Notes under the pieces: model-generated | Databases searched by the model: none | What the model was told of the DNA's origin: nothing | The model's input: only the letters and a program-made list of their open reading frames with translations | Source: Ustulina deusta | Lineage: Eukaryota > Ascomycota > Sordariomycetes > Xylariales > Xylariaceae | NCBI GenBank assembly: GCA_023159155.1 | Contig: JAJNNX010000028.1 | Span: 124,001 to 188,000, forward strand | Direction: 5' to 3' | DNA length: 64,000 bases | Shown: positions 25,540 to 39,999 of the stretch, piece by piece | Position numbering within the stretch: the stretch's first letter is position 1 | How the letters are laid out: every line of letters starts with the position of its first letter | Translations under genes and position numbers: made by a program

Positions 25540-28071
25540 AATATATAATATTAAATAAACTTATAAAAATTATTAATAAATTAAATCTATTAGTTTAAAT
25601 AAATAAAAATTTAATTTAAATAATTAAATTTTTAATAAACTTGCTTACTAATTTTTAATTAATTTTAAAAGTTTTAAAATATTTATTTTAAAATAATTAA
25701 AACAAACATTAATTATAAAAAAAAAAAAACCTATTAAAATAATAAGATTTGTTTTATTTATAGTAAAAAAAAATATATATATTAATTAATTATTTTAATT
25801 AAAAACTTAAAATTTTAAATATTTAACTAGCAAAAAAAAACAATAATAAAAATAGCTTTAATAATTTATTTAATTTAAAAAATAAATAGAATTAATAAAA
25901 ATTTTTTTGTTAGTTTTTTTATTTATTTTACTTAAAATATATAATTAAAAAAAATTAATTATTTTTAAAATATTTATTTAATTATAAATTAATAATATTA
26001 AAATTTTAATTTTAATTTTATACAATACTAAAGGTTATATTTTTTTAATAATTAATTATAAATTTATATAATAAATTAAATATTAATTAAAAATAGAAAT
26101 AATTTATTTAATTAAACTTTAAAAGCTTTATAACTATTAAAGTAAAATAATTAGTAAATTTTATAAATATTTAATATATATTATAAAAATTAATAATTAA
26201 TAATTTAAAAATTAAATATTTTAAGTTATTAATTTTAATTATAATATTATTATTATTATAACTAGAATTTAATATAATACTAAAACTTAATATTAAATAT
26301 TTATATAGTTTATTTTATTTAAAAAAAAGTTTATAAATAAACTATTAATTATAAACTTTATTAAATAAAATATAAATTTAAATATTATTTTTATTTTATT
26401 TATATTTAAGTTTAAATTAATTAAATATAAATTTATAATTAATTATTAATAAAAAAATATATATTTAAAAAACTAAATTATATTAATTTTAAATATTAGT
26501 AGTACTATATTTAATTATTATAATATTATTTGTTTTATAAAACTAAATATTATTAAAACTTTTTATTAATTATTATTAATTATAAAATTATATTATTTTT
26601 TTTTTTTAACTTATAAAAAAATATTTTAATAAAAAATTTTATTATTTAGTTTAAAAATAAAACCTATTTAATAATAAGTTTTTATTAATACATAAATTTA
26701 AAAATTTCTAAATAAATATATAACTATTTATATAAATAATATTTTAATTTATTTTAAAACTAAAAAATAGTACTAAACTTATTATAAAAAAATATTAAAA
26801 AGTTTTATTTTAATATATTTATTATTAATTATTTAAAAATAGTTATAAAAACTAAAATAAAAATTAGAATTAATTTTATAAAAATCTAAACAATTTTAAA
26901 TTAAAATTTTAATAATTTTAAAAATACTAAGTTAATCTAGTTATTTTTTAAGTTTTATAATTATATTTATTTATTTATTTATTATATTAATAAAATTGCT
27001 ATTTTTTTTAAATTAATTATTAAAGAAAAATAAACTATTTATAATAGAACTAAAACAAAAATAAACTTTTAAATATATAAAACTACTAATATATAAAATA
27101 TTTATTTTAGCTTTTTTTAGGCCTAGCTAATTAATATAAATAAAAATAAATATTTTATATAATATAATAAAAAAAGTTATTTAGTAATAAAAAAAATATA
27201 ATTTAAAAGTTTATAAAATATTTTTTTAAAACAATAATACTAATTAAACAAGCTTACTTAATTTAAAACTATAAACTTTTAGTAATAATATAAACTTTAA
27301 AATACTACTACTTAAACCTTTTTAGAATTAAATTTTTTATAATAACTAATTATTAAGCTTTATTATATTTTTTAAATAAATAGATTTTATTAATATAATA
27401 AGTATATTAGGCTAACCTTTTATTAATTAAAACAAAAAAATATAATAATTAATATTTTATTAAAAAAAATAGCTAAGCTTTTTATAATTAAAGCTAAAAA
27501 AGCTAAAAAAAAAAACAATAATATTAGTTCTGCTTAACAAAATATTAAGTTTTATATTAACTATAGATCTTTTATTTAACATTTTTTAAAAAGCTAACCT
27601 AGTAAATTTAATTAAACAAAAAAACTAGCTATAAAATCTAAAAAATAAAAACAAAAAGCTATATATATTTAAAATTACTTTAAATAAGATTATTTTTTTT
27701 TATATAGCTTTAATTTAAAAAGCTTATATATTTTTAATTATTATATATTAAAATTAATATAAAACAATTAAAATATTAAAATAAAAATATTACTAGTTTT
27801 ATTTAAAATATAATTATAAATAATATATATATAATTATTATAACTATAAAAAAAACAAAATATTATAAAATAAAATTTTTAGTTTTATTTATTTATTATT
27901 TATATTAACTATAATATAGCAATATATAATAATAAATAATAAAAATATATTACTTAATTAATAGAGTTATAACTATATATAAGTATTTATCAACAAGTTT
28001 AGCAATCTAATTATAACTTTATTTAGCAAAAAAACAAATATTATAAAAGTTTATATAGATTTTTTATATTA
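25540..28071. other. Unclassified AT-rich repeat DNA (continuation of 16,690-18,259)
   Basis: The sequence is among the most AT-rich in the window. Because the Copia element has a clean target duplication, this stretch and the one ending at 18,264 were originally contiguous. The plus strand has some coding-like stretches rich in Lys/Gln/Asn (for example near 27,430-27,660) but no family could be named. Confidence 0.6.
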
Positions 28072-28243
28072 TGAATAGGAAGTTCACAAGGTCAAGTATA
28101 ATATATGGAAGGATAAATTGTATATTTGGTAAGGTTACCTTATAAAACTAAAGCTTATAGGAGGAAGATTTTCTATTGAAGTGGGTGCAGATAAAGTATA
28201 TATATAATAAGTATGTAATGGTCCTAGTATGCCAGGCATGATA
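28072..28243 (-). repeat. LTR, left (3' LTR of second Gypsy)
   Basis: About 172 bp starting TGAATAGGAAG. It shares AGTATAATATA, TATTTGGTAAGGTT and the terminal ATGCCAGGCATGA block with 35,300-35,426. ATGCCAGGCAT is an 11-base palindrome around a central base. Confidence 0.75.
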
Positions 28244-28854
28244 ACTATCCTTTTTTCTTTAGTCAGGTTATTTTTAACCTAATATATATAAGTATGCAAA
28301 ATATAAAATGTATAGTATAGGTAGGTAGTATATATGTATATAGATAAAGGGTGATTTAGGTATAAGGTTTGTATAGAATTGGGGTAATATATATATAATT
28401 AGTGCAGTACAATTAATTAAGTATTTATAGGTATAAATATATAAGTATTTTTATTATATTAGTAATATATAATATTATTATTATTATTAATATAAATATT
28501 TTAGTACTTATGTAGTATTATTAATTAGAAGTTTTAATATATATATAGTATAGTATATATTATATATTTGAATATATAGTAAATTTTAATATTAATAATT
28601 TAAGTATAAGCTATATATAAATTGTTTATAAAGCTGATCTGGTTTTATATAAATATTCTAGCCTAGTTTTCTTTTTTTTTTTTAATTACTACTATTATTA
28701 TTATTTGTTAGTTTTAGCTATTTATATATATTGCTACTATTATTTTTTTCTTTTTTTACTTTATTTTTATACCTTTTTTTTTTTTTTTTATGCTTATATT
28801 ACTATGTTTAATACTATTTCTAACTTTTTTTATATCTTTTTTAATAAAAAGCTT

Positions 28855-29145
28855 TTATAAAACCGCTATAACTATTGTTTTTAATGCTTTGTTTACTAAA
28901 AAGTTATAAATAGCTATAATTGTTATAACCGCAAGCAATATGTGTATAAGCAGGCTACTAAAGCTAAAAATAAAGCTTATAGGCGTAGACCTGCTAAATC
29001 TCTGGTCCGTAGTGCGTACACGTACTAACGCTGTTTCGGCAGTACTTATAACAGAGCTTAGCCTAACTTTAGCCGGCCTATTTAGGTTATTTATGTTATA
29101 AAGAAAGCTAGGGCGTTTTTTTGTAATAAGTATTAAAAAAAGCAT
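28855..29145 (-). other. Less-mutated patch near the 3' end of second Gypsy (96-codon open frame)
   Basis: 28,975-29,085 keeps many C and G bases in an otherwise saturated region, and a 96-codon frame stays open on minus. The predicted product has a Thr/Arg/Ser-rich middle and a hydrophobic C-terminal half, with no family I recognise. It lies between the expected end of integrase and the 3' LTR. It could be a pol tail, an untranslated region or a foreign insertion; I do not call it a gene. Confidence 0.3.
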
Positions 29146-29999
29146 AAAATATATAATTCTATAAATAGATCTATATTTGTTTTATATTAGTATTAGTATT
29201 AACCTAAATTTTTTATTTAATTAAGTTCTAGGTTTAATATTTTTTAATATAGTTTATATTAATAAATTGCTAGATTGGTTTTGCTAATTTTTTAATTTTA
29301 AAACAAATATAAATAATAATAAAGTTATTAATAAAACAGGTTTAATTATTTAGCAAGCTTTTATAAAGCTTTATTAGTAGCTAGCTAATATTTAATTTTG
29401 TTTATTAAAAATGTTTTATTGTTTTTTAGCAATTTATTATATATAGTTTGGCTTTATTAATAAACTTAGCAATACTAAAATAAATAGTTTTTTTGTTATT
29501 TTATTAAGTTTTTATAAGTTATTTATATGTTTTTAAAACATTTATACTATATATTTTTAATTAATAATATAATAAAAAAATATTTTACTTTAAGTAGTAG
29601 CATACCTTTTTTTTAACGCTATAAATACTTTTGTTTAATTTTATTTTGTATTATTATTTAATATAAATAAAAAAATAATTAATATAAAGCATATTTTTAT
29701 ATAATTATTATATATTTTTAATTTAAAAATTATAATTATATATTATAAATATTAGCTATTTGTTATTTTATAATAAAGTTAGAAAAAGTAGTTATAAGTA
29801 CTTATAATCAAGCAACCTAAATTATTGCTATAGCTACTATAATAAACTTGGATATTTACTATTTTAATAAGATTTGATTTTAGGGATAGTTTATATATAG
29901 CCTAATAATAGGGCGTAAATTAAATATTTAAAGTAGTTAGTTTAATTCTAACTGCATAAGTTTTTTATAGGTTTGTTTTTATTAATTTGCTAGAGTTTC

Positions 30000-32900
30000 G
30001 GGCCAATATAATTATTAAATTAGTTAAATCCTTAAGCAATAAAGCTAAGTACCTTTAAGTAAGAATAAAATTAATTAATTTTTTTTTTTATTGTTTTAGA
30101 TATAAATTATTAAATTAGGAATTCTTTTTTTTATAACTTTACTATTGTTTAAAAGTTTGTATTGCTTTAAATACTATAATATTAATAGTTAATACTTATT
30201 AGTTATATTTAGTTAGCTAGCTTTTTTATTTAATTTTATAATATAACTTATAGTTATATATTTGTTTTGCTACTATATTTTTAACTTTTTATTTATTTAA
30301 ATTGTTTGTAAGGTCTAGCATAGGTAGGTTATATATAATATTAGCTTTTTAAAGTTTAAGTAATTAAATAAAAAAAACGTTATAAAAACAAGCATATTAT
30401 ATTAAAAATATAAAATAATATACTTATAATCTAATATAGCTAAAGATCTAAAATAAACTAATAAACTTAAATATAAGTTTAAAATATTTAAAACTTAAAT
30501 TTTTTATAAATAATACTATTATATTTCTAATTTTATAAGTTATAAGTTTGTATTTAATATTATAATATTTTTAATACTTTTTAACTATAATTTGCTACTA
30601 ATTTTTTAAGTTATTTTTAATAGTGTATAGTTTTTATAATTGTTTTTGTATTATTAGTACCTTTTTTAAAGTAAAGTTGTCCTTAACAAATAATCTAAAC
30701 TTTAATATATAGTTATATAAAGCTTTAAAAAATAATTTGCTAGTTATATTCTTAATAGCTAAATTAATTGCAAAATATGCTTAAAAAAATAATTATAGCT
30801 AATTAGTTTGTTTATTATTAATAAAGCATTTAAGGTAGTTTTTAATTATTTAATTTATATGTTTTATTTGTTTATTAGTTCTAGGGTGAAATATAACCAA
30901 ATGTTTTTTTTTGAATTTAAAGTAATAGTATAGGTTTAACTAAAAATAACTAATAAAAAAAAGCCGTAGTTTGATATAATACTTATAGAACTTTTATAAA
31001 TATATTTGATTTTTTAATAAAATAAGGTAGCAAACTATATTAAAATTATTTTAATATTAATAAGAAATAAGTGCATTAATTTAGTAAATTTATTAATAAT
31101 TACTAAAATATAATTAATTTAGTAGTTTTTATATAAGAACTAAAAATATAAGTAAAATATTAAGTTTGCTATATTTTTAGTAATATTTTATTTTTAATTT
31201 AAAATATATTATATAACTATTTATATAGTTATTAATATTTGCTTTTATTTTTAGCTAGAAAAACTTGCGTTATAATAGTTTAAACGTGCGTTTTTGTTTA
31301 AAATGCCCTACTAATAAGTTATTATAATATAATTTAATAAGCTAAAAATAAATAGATTTTTTAAAAAAAAATATAAATTTTATTTTTATAATATAAAAGA
31401 GATTTTTTAATTGTTTATTAAAGGTCCGTAAGCTTTCTAGTATTAATACGCTTTTTAATTAATTTATATTTAAGGTTTTTTTATTAAATGTTCTAGATTA
31501 TGTTTTATAAGTTTTGTAATATATTTAGATTTTAGAAGTTTTTATTACTTATAGCTATTTATGTTTATATATACGTAACTACTTATATTACTGCAATCTT
31601 TTTTTTTAGTATTAAAAAGAAATTAATATTTTGGGGCGAATTACTTATATAATTAAGTCGGCGCAATAAAGGATTAGCTTTGTTTTGCTTGCCTTGCTTA
31701 TATTTAATAATAAAATTAAAAAAAGCTAAATATATATATTAATAAGCTTGCTTTTTATTTAGCTTTAGAGTTTTTATAAATATTTAAAAATTACTATAGT
31801 TAATTAATATTTTGATTAATAATTTATTTTTTTAAAAATAATACTATTAATGCTTAAAATATTTTATAATTATAAATATTTTTTGATTTAGGGTTTTATA
31901 ATTTAATTTTGTATTAATAAACTTGCAAAAATAAAACATAATAAAATATTATTTATTTTAATTATTTTGTTAAAAAAGGTTTTTTGCTAGCGCTGCTTTA
32001 AAAGAATTAGTTTTTATTAATATTTGCTTTTTAGGATTAAAATATATATAAAAAATAGCTTTTTTAAATAAGTTCTAGAGCTTTTTAAAAGCTTTTATTA
32101 TAAAACGGTTTAAAAAGATTTAATTTTTTTTTGTTCTAGTTGCGCTTTTTTTAAAATATTAAGTTAAAAAAGCAATAACCTAAAAATACCTTTTAATAAA
32201 GCGCTAGTGAAAATTATAAAACCCTAAAAATTATTATAATTTATAATAAAAACTAAGAAATAATTATTATTTAATTATATTAATATAACTAAAGTTTATT
32301 TTAATATTTTAACTAAATATAATATATTTAAAAATTTTAAGTTTTTTTTAGTAAAACTAATATTTTAAAAGCTTAGCATATAGTTTAGTATTCTAAAGTT
32401 TTTTAATAATTTTTTAAATATATTTTATATAGGATTTTTTATTTATAAAAAATATAAAAATATTATCTAAATATATAATATAAAATATATCTAAAATATT
32501 ATTAAATGTTTTATATATATAGATCTAAAAAATAGCAGAAATATTATATAAACTTATAAGTATAACTAAAAATTTGTAATAGCTATAATATATATAAAAA
32601 GCTATTTTTTATTTATTTTTTTTTTAATTTAAATATAATAATAAATATTTTTAAAATCAATCTTAATAAATATTTTAGTATATATAAGTCTATTTATTAA
32701 TTTTAAAATAAAATAAAAAGTGTAGTAATTTTTTTATGTAATATAGTTAAGTTTTTTATAGTTTATATATAATTTTAAACCTTTATTTTTTTTAAAAACA
32801 AATAAAATAAAAGCCCGAGTTAGGCTTTTAGATTTTTATATCTTTTTATTAGCTATTATTTCTATAAGCTATTTTTAAAGTTTTTTAAGTTTGTTCTGGG

Positions 32901-33870
32901 CTAATAAATAAATAAAATAATAAAATACTATAGTATTATTTTATAAATTAATCGTTAAGTTTTTTTGTTTGGAGTATAAAAAAATACTAGTTTTGTTAGT
33001 ATTAAAAAAATTAGCTAAGTTATAAAATTCTAACAGAACATTTTTAAAACTATTACAATTCTTTTTAGTTTTTAATTTTTTTAACCAAAAAAGTTTAAAA
33101 AAATATATAATAGTTTAATAATATTTCTTATTTTTGTAAGCTTTAGCAAATTAATAAACTATAACTAATTTAAAATGCTTAAGCTTTAAGCTATAAAACT
33201 ACCAATTTAAACTTAAATTAAATATAATCTTTTGGTTTTTTAGTATAATTTAAAAAAAAAGCACTAGATTTTTTTTTAACTAATTATTTTGGTTAATAGT
33301 AATATAAGCATACCGAAATTTTTAAATTACTTTATAACTATTAGTAAGTTTATAAATAACCTAATAAACGCTATAATTAAAAAATCTATTTTTAATAATA
33401 TATTATAAAGCATAAATATAAAATAGAGCTTTTTTAGTTTGTTATATAAAATAAAAATATAATTAATATAATTATATTTAATATAAAAATTTAAATTAAT
33501 AAATATTTTTAATAAAGGTTTTTTTAAGCTAATAAAATAAATATTATATAAAATATAAAATTAATATAAAATAGGTGTAAAAAGCTATAGTTTTAGCTTA
33601 GGCTTTATAGCTAAAACTAAAACTATTTTTTATTTTTTTAATTATTATTTAAATATTTATTAAAATATGCTAAAAAATTATATAAATAATTTTAGTCCAA
33701 ATAATAGTTATTTTTTTATAAATAGTAAAATATATTAGAGTTGTTTTATTTTTAATCTAATTAAATTTTTTAAATCTAATATTTTTAATTTTTTAGTAAG
33801 TATTACTAGTTAGGTTTTTTATAATTATAACTAATATAACCTGTTTTTTTATAATTAAAACAAAAAAAGT
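30000..33870 (-). pseudogene. Gypsy gag-pol remnant: CCHC knuckle, reverse transcriptase, RNase H, integrase region
   Basis: At 33,862-33,821 the minus strand reads CFNYKKTGYISYNY. This is a C-X2-C-X4-H-X4-C knuckle in which the second Cys, the His and the last Cys have each become Tyr, a G-to-A change on the coding strand. At 32,473-32,462 it reads YLDN followed by IFIF, the Gypsy YLDDILIF box with one catalytic Asp lost. At about 31,680-31,657 it reads ANPLLRRLNY, matching the NPADALSRRPDY junction between RNase H and integrase. The integrase should occupy roughly 31,500-30,000 but its motifs were not read in detail. The frame is full of TAA/TAG. Confidence 0.8.
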
Positions 33871-35299
33871 TCTAAGTATTACTACTTTGCTTTGGGCAAT
33901 TATTAGGGTTATTTTATAGTTATTTTTTAAATATATAATTATTAAAGGGTTGCTAATTTAAATAAAGTTATTTTAGCTAGTTATAGTACTAATAATTATT
34001 TTAGCTCCAAACTATATTCTAATATTTTTAGCTTTAATAAAAATAATTTTTATTATTAAAATATTTTTACTTAAAAAAGCTTTAATATTATTGCTAATTT
34101 TAAGATTTATTAATATTAGTTCGGTTAATATTTAAACATAAAAATTTTTATTAAAGCTTTATAGCTCTAAAAACAAAAGTTATTAATTTTAATAACACTA
34201 TATTATATTTATTATTATTAATTTTTTTTAAAATAATAAATTATTAAAATTTATAATCTTTTATTAAAGCAGATCGGTTAGTTTTTAGTAATATAATATA
34301 GCTTTTTTATTATTGCTTTATTATTTTTTTAAATCTTAATTTAAAATAAATATTAATTAATTATTTTAAAGTTTTAATTAGCTTATTATTAAGCTTTTTT
34401 TAACTACTAGTTAATACTTATAACAAAAAAAATTAATTAATAAACTAAAGTTTTAGTCTAGTTAGCAAAAAACTTTTAATTAAATTTATAAAAAAATAAT
34501 TTTAGCGTGCTTTTTTTCTAAAAAAAACTTAATATTAATTTTTATAATTTTAATCTATTTTGCTAACTATATAAATAATTTTAGTTTTTTAATTTATTTA
34601 ATTTATTAGTTATAAATAAATTATATAATAAATAAAAAGTATTTAAATTTTAAAAAATAACTAAAATTAATATTTAACTTTTTATTATTATTGTAATATT
34701 TATAATAATAAAATAATTAATAGTTAGAACTGCTTAGATTTAATTTATTAAATAATAAAAAAAGAAATAAAAAAATAAGTAATAGGCTAGACTTAGAGAA
34801 GTTATATTGTTTTCGGTGCTAATTTTTATGTTCTAAGTAGAAAATATAAAAAGAATTTAAAAAGTTAAAAGATTTAAAGTTTTTTAGATCTTTAGCTTTT
34901 TTTTAATATTTATGTTTTTTAGATTTCTGTTTTAATATTAATTTATGTATGCTTATAGGTCGAGATCCTTTTGATCTAAAGGTAGGTTGTTTTTATTTTT
35001 TTAGCTGTTTATTTATTTTTTTAAGTTTTGTTTCGAGCTAAATATTTTATTATAATAAAAATTAGTTAGTACTTTTAAGTTATAAAGTACTATTATTATT
35101 TTAGTAATTAAGTATTAAACTATTACTAAGCTTTAATTTTTAATTTTTATTTAGAAAAAAATTAGTATAGCTTTGTTAGCTATCTATAGCTAATTTGTTT
35201 TTTTTAGGAAGTATTAATCTAGTTAATAGTTTAGGTTTTTTAGGGGCTATTATATAAATATATTATAAGTAACATTAAAAAAAAGCTTTAGAATTATTA

Positions 35300-35426
35300 T
35301 AAATAAAAGATTTATAAAGTTAGATATAATATATAAAAAAATAAATTATATATTTAGTAAGGTTGGTGCGGATATAGTATATATATATAGTAAGTGTGCA
35401 CTGGTCCTAGTATGCCAGGCATGACA
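35300..35426 (-). repeat. LTR, right (5' LTR of second Gypsy, internally deleted)
   Basis: About 127 bp. It matches the left LTR except for a missing internal segment of about 47 bp after TAAGGTT. It ends CCAGGCATGACA, giving the canonical CA end. Confidence 0.7.
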
Positions 35427-35863
35427 TTTTAATATATTAAATATATAAATATTAAATAATATAGAACTATTTATTTTAAATTTGTAATAATAATTAATAG
35501 TCTTATACATATTAAATACTATTTTAATAATATTTACTACTTTTAAACCTAAAAAGCAATAAAATTAATTAATTAAAAACTAAACTAATAATTTTATTTT
35601 TATATTAATAAATACTAAAACAATTAGAATATTTTTTTTTTTAAATTTTATATATAATTTTTTATAATATTTATTAATTAATATATTATTATTAAAAATA
35701 GCAATAAAAATTAAAATATAAAACTTTTTAATAATAAATATTAATAAAACTATAGTAAATTTTAATACTAAACAATAAATATTCGAACTAGTTTATTAAA
35801 CCTAAAATATTTAAAAAATAATATATAATATAGCAACTTTTATATAAAAATAATATAAGCTAC
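35427..35863. other. Unclassified AT-rich DNA between two Gypsy elements
   Basis: About 440 bp with no open frame, no recognised motif and no obvious copy elsewhere in the window. Confidence 0.5.
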
Positions 35864-36220
35864 TGCAGTAGGGCTAGTGCGCACATACAAAAAACAGATC
35901 CTTAGTCATAGAATAGAACGCATTCTCGGAAACCTTAGAGATTACAGGACAAAAAATATAAAAAGCGCGCGTTTTTATTTAAAGCTACAAAAAACTTCTT
36001 TTTATACAGCAGACAACAAATAATTATTACGGAATACTAAATAAAAGTTAAAAATTTATTTTTATTAATTAATTATTATGTTTTTATTTATAATTATAAA
36101 TTAGATCTTAACCTAATACATACAAAAATCTGCAAGCTAAAAGACATAATCCGATATATACTAATTAGGTAGGTTTAGTTAGTTTAAGTATACAATATAT
36201 TAATTAAAAGCTTTGCTCTA
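35864..36220 (+). repeat. 5' LTR of Gypsy copy B
   Basis: Starts TGCAGTAGGGCTAG. The end is placed at GCTTTGCTCTA by comparison with 15,710-16,067. The RIP-altered primer-binding-like site follows (about 36,227-36,245). No clear TATA box can be singled out in such AT-rich DNA. Confidence 0.85.
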
Positions 36221-39200
36221 TTTTATTAGTATTTTTAGTAAAACAATAAAAATTAATATTACTTAATGCTCTTCGGAGCACAACCTGCGATCAGAAACTA
36301 ATACCTCTAGCTAATATACCTGATACATAAAAACCAACCATTAATCACGCTAATTAATCGTATTTCTTTTAATAAATCCTTATATAAAGCTAGACTTCTA
36401 ATATAATTTAATAACGCAACACAAAAATAATAAAAAACCAACCATAATAGAAATTAAATAAATATAAAATATTAATAGAACTATTGTTTTTAAAACAACC
36501 AACCACAAAAATACCAATAGTACTATACCGCTTTTATTAAATCTGCAAAAAAAATATAAAACTTAACTATAATTATATTAAAAAAGCTAATATATTTACT
36601 AAACTTAAATATATATAAGCTTCTAATAAAAAACTTATAAAAATACTATACTAATTATATATATTTATATAGCAGTAAAAACTATAGAATATTAAACAAA
36701 AAAATATTATTAAAACTTAAAAACTATTGTTTTATTTCTAAAATATTTATTATTTTGTTATTTCTATATATTAATAGTTCTAATTAGTAACCTAGGATAA
36801 ATAACCTAAACGTTCCAAAACAACTGCAAAACTTTGGGCTTTTTTTAACAGGGTCTACCCTAAATATTCTAATCATAAATATATTTATTTCTAATACTAT
36901 ATTAACTAACAATTAAACTAATAAATACTAGCTAGCTAAGCTTTTAATATTTATATAATTAACCTTTAGAAGCGCTATAGTTCTATATATTGTTAGTTTA
37001 TTTATTTCTAATCTTGTATTCCGCCCTTAGAACCAATTCGATAAAAAGAACATAACTAAATAGCTTTGCAGAATAAAAAAACTCTTTAAGTTATACAAAC
37101 TTCTATAAGCCAAATAAATTAATTAATTATTATACTAAACAAAAACTATAATTAAAAAACATATAATCTAATATATTATTAGTTCTTGTACTAATTAGAA
37201 TCAAATTATTATAAGCTTAAAATAAAAATATAAAACAATTAATCCTAAGCAAACCTAATTACAAAAAAAACAACTCACTAAGCTCTTTTTAAATATTAAA
37301 ACAACTCTTTAAAATTATGCTTAATTCTTCTTTAAATATATAGCCTTAGTTAATAAACTTAGCTAAAAAATCTTTTTAATACCTAAAAAATCTTACTTAT
37401 ATAATTTAATTAAATTAATTCTTTTTAATTATTTTAAAAACATTTTTAATAAACATAGAATTACTAAAAATAATTTATAACAAAAAAAATATACTAATAT
37501 TATAAATATTTTTAAACAATAAACTAACTTAAAATCTTTTCTTTAGTTATAAACAGTAATATTAAGTTTTCTAAACAGTACTACTAGCCTAAAACTATTA
37601 CTAAATATATTTTTTTACCCTATTTAGCAAGCTATATAAGCATAACTGTTCTAAGCTTTACTAGTTGCTCCTTTAACCTAGCTACTTATAACTACTTCTC
37701 TTATTATACCTTTAATAATCTATATATATATAAACCTAATAATTAAACAATTAATAACTAAAATAAAAAGCTTTTTTATTTATAATACTTAAATAACCAA
37801 AGCAATAACTAAAATAATATAATTACTAATTAACCGGAATTAATACTATGCCCCTTTTGGTTAGACATCCTACTAAAAGATCAGCCAGCAAAACGGGCAG
37901 CAATACAAAAATAGCCAATTTGGAGCTTTTGCCACCCAAGCACAACAATTAAACTTTTAGAAATACAACCAATTAAATAACTAGAATAACTCTAGAAATA
38001 TTAGCAATAATCTATATAAATACTAGTTTTATAAAGCTAAAGATTATATATAACAAAGCTATAAATTAAAAAAAAAGCAAAAAACCTTAGAGCTTTATAT
38101 AAAAAATATAACTCTAAAGCCTAGCATATTAGTTTACTACACGTATTTTAGTATATTTGCTTGCTTATAATCAACCTAGATAAAATATTAAAAAAAAAAA
38201 ATAAAAGTAGATTTATACCCCTAGCCTTAATATAGATTTATTACAACTGCTTTAATAAATATTTTCTAGTAGCTCTAGTAGCTTATAAAGCTTTACGTAA
38301 ATTTAACTACGTTTTAGAAGATCTAGAATTCGAAAACAAGACCTAATTATAGAACTTAGGACCTAGCAAAAACAAAAATATTTTAAACAACCTAGCTTAA
38401 CTATCTGTTTTAATACTTAAATAACTAACTATAACTAATTAGCCTAACCCTGGAGTAAAATTTTAAACTAACTTAGTTTTTATAGAATAATAAAAGCTTA
38501 ATATTCTAGCTAGAAAAAACTATTTAAAATTCTAATATAATAAATAGCAAAAATATTAAAATAGGCAAAAGTTTATAGTACTAAAAGTAATTAATTAAGT
38601 TGCTTTTTTAAATAATTTATTAGTGCTTATAGTTCTAAACCTTATTAGTATATTTAATACGTAAGCCTATATAAAAGCTATAATAATAATAAAAAAATGC
38701 TTAAATAAAAAAAATAATATTATGCCTAAAACTTATAACGTTATTTAACCTTACAAAATAACTAGCGCTATAATAGGTGTAAGTACTAATTAGCAAATAC
38801 CTTTATTTGTTTTAGGAATAAAAAAACACTAGGTATTTTTTAATAAAATTAATAACTTGTTTAAAGCTAAAATAAGGTTAACTTAGGGAGAGCTACTAGG
38901 TTTATTCCCTAATACGTTAGAATTATTTGCAGTATAGGCCTTTAAAATAGGATAGATATTAGGCAAAAAAACAATTAGATTAAGTTAACTAAATAAACCT
39001 AAGTTTAAAACAAATAATTAATAAATACTAGACGTACCTACTTTAAAAATTAATAATATATATATAATACTGCAAAAATCTATAAAAAAGGTTTATAAAA
39101 TCTTTTAGATAGGTATGCCTTTACAAAATATAAAAAACTATATAAGGGCTATACCTAAAGTTATAGTAAAAATTAAAGAATTATTAAAAAGCTTACTAAT

Positions 39201-39999
39201 TATTAGACTTTTTAATACTAGCACTTAATTATATATTTTAATAAAAAGTTATATTAAAAATAATTAACTTTTTATAATTAATACTTAAATAATTTAGAAT
39301 AAATATTTTACTAAACTAGAAGTACTTCTATAATTATATAAAAAAATTATTGTTTAGCTAGTATAGATTGCTAGGAAGTATATATAGGCTATTTTTATAT
39401 ATCTAGTTCTAAATAAAAAAATAGCTGTTTTCTTGCTTTTAGGAATAAATTTTTTAAGGATTATAGACTATGTTTTCTATTTTAAGAATTTAGTTCTAAT
39501 AGCTATATTTACTTTTGGTAACATATATATTATTGCCCCTGTAACCCTGCCTATTTAATTATATTTTTATAATAAATTAGCAATTAGAGCTATAGAAAAC
39601 TAATAGTTATTTATATGCAAAGAGCTGTTATAAATAGCTATAATTAGTTTTTAATCAATATTTAAATTTTATTTTTATTATATATTGCTAGGGTGATTTT
39701 TAATTTAGTACTAAACCTAGATAATAAAATTATGCAGGAATATTTTTGTAATGCTGATTAGCTACTTATAAACTATATAAACCAAATATTAGAGCTAGAT
39801 AATAATACTTTTTTTATAGGTGCTTTGTTAGATAGTAAATTTTTAATAGTTTTTAGGACTATTATTTATAAAGCTATAAAAAAAACAAAAAAGGCAAAAG
39901 TCTTAAAGGCTAAATAAACAGTATTCCTTTTTTTTTTTTTTTTAATATTTATAATATATAAGCTTAAATCAAAAAAAATCTATTTAGTTAATAATGCAA
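36221..39999 (+). pseudogene. Upstream body of Gypsy copy B (gag side), unassigned
   Basis: Stretches such as 38,200-39,000 read on plus as plausible protein broken by TAA/TAG at likely Gln/Trp positions (for example a segment with YKALRKFNYVLEDLEFENK). No zinc knuckle or aspartic protease motif could be identified. By position this should be gag and protease. The assignment is by location only. Confidence 0.45.

Larger units (their letters stand above)
28072..35426 (-). mobile_element. Second Ty3/Gypsy LTR retrotransposon, RIP-inactivated
   Basis: The ends are short direct repeats (28,072-28,243 and 35,300-35,426), both finishing CCTAGTATGCCAGGCATGA. The left copy has about 47 extra bp (near 28,130-28,176) that the right copy lacks. 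Right after the left LTR, CCTTTTTTCTTT (28,249-28,260) is a polypurine tract on minus, placing the 3' end there. On minus, a zinc-knuckle remnant, a reverse transcriptase YLDN box and an RNase H/integrase junction follow in the normal Gypsy order. Flanking bases are tatta and tttta, so no exact target duplication is seen. It is distinct from the 12.7-kb Gypsy family. Confidence 0.85.
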
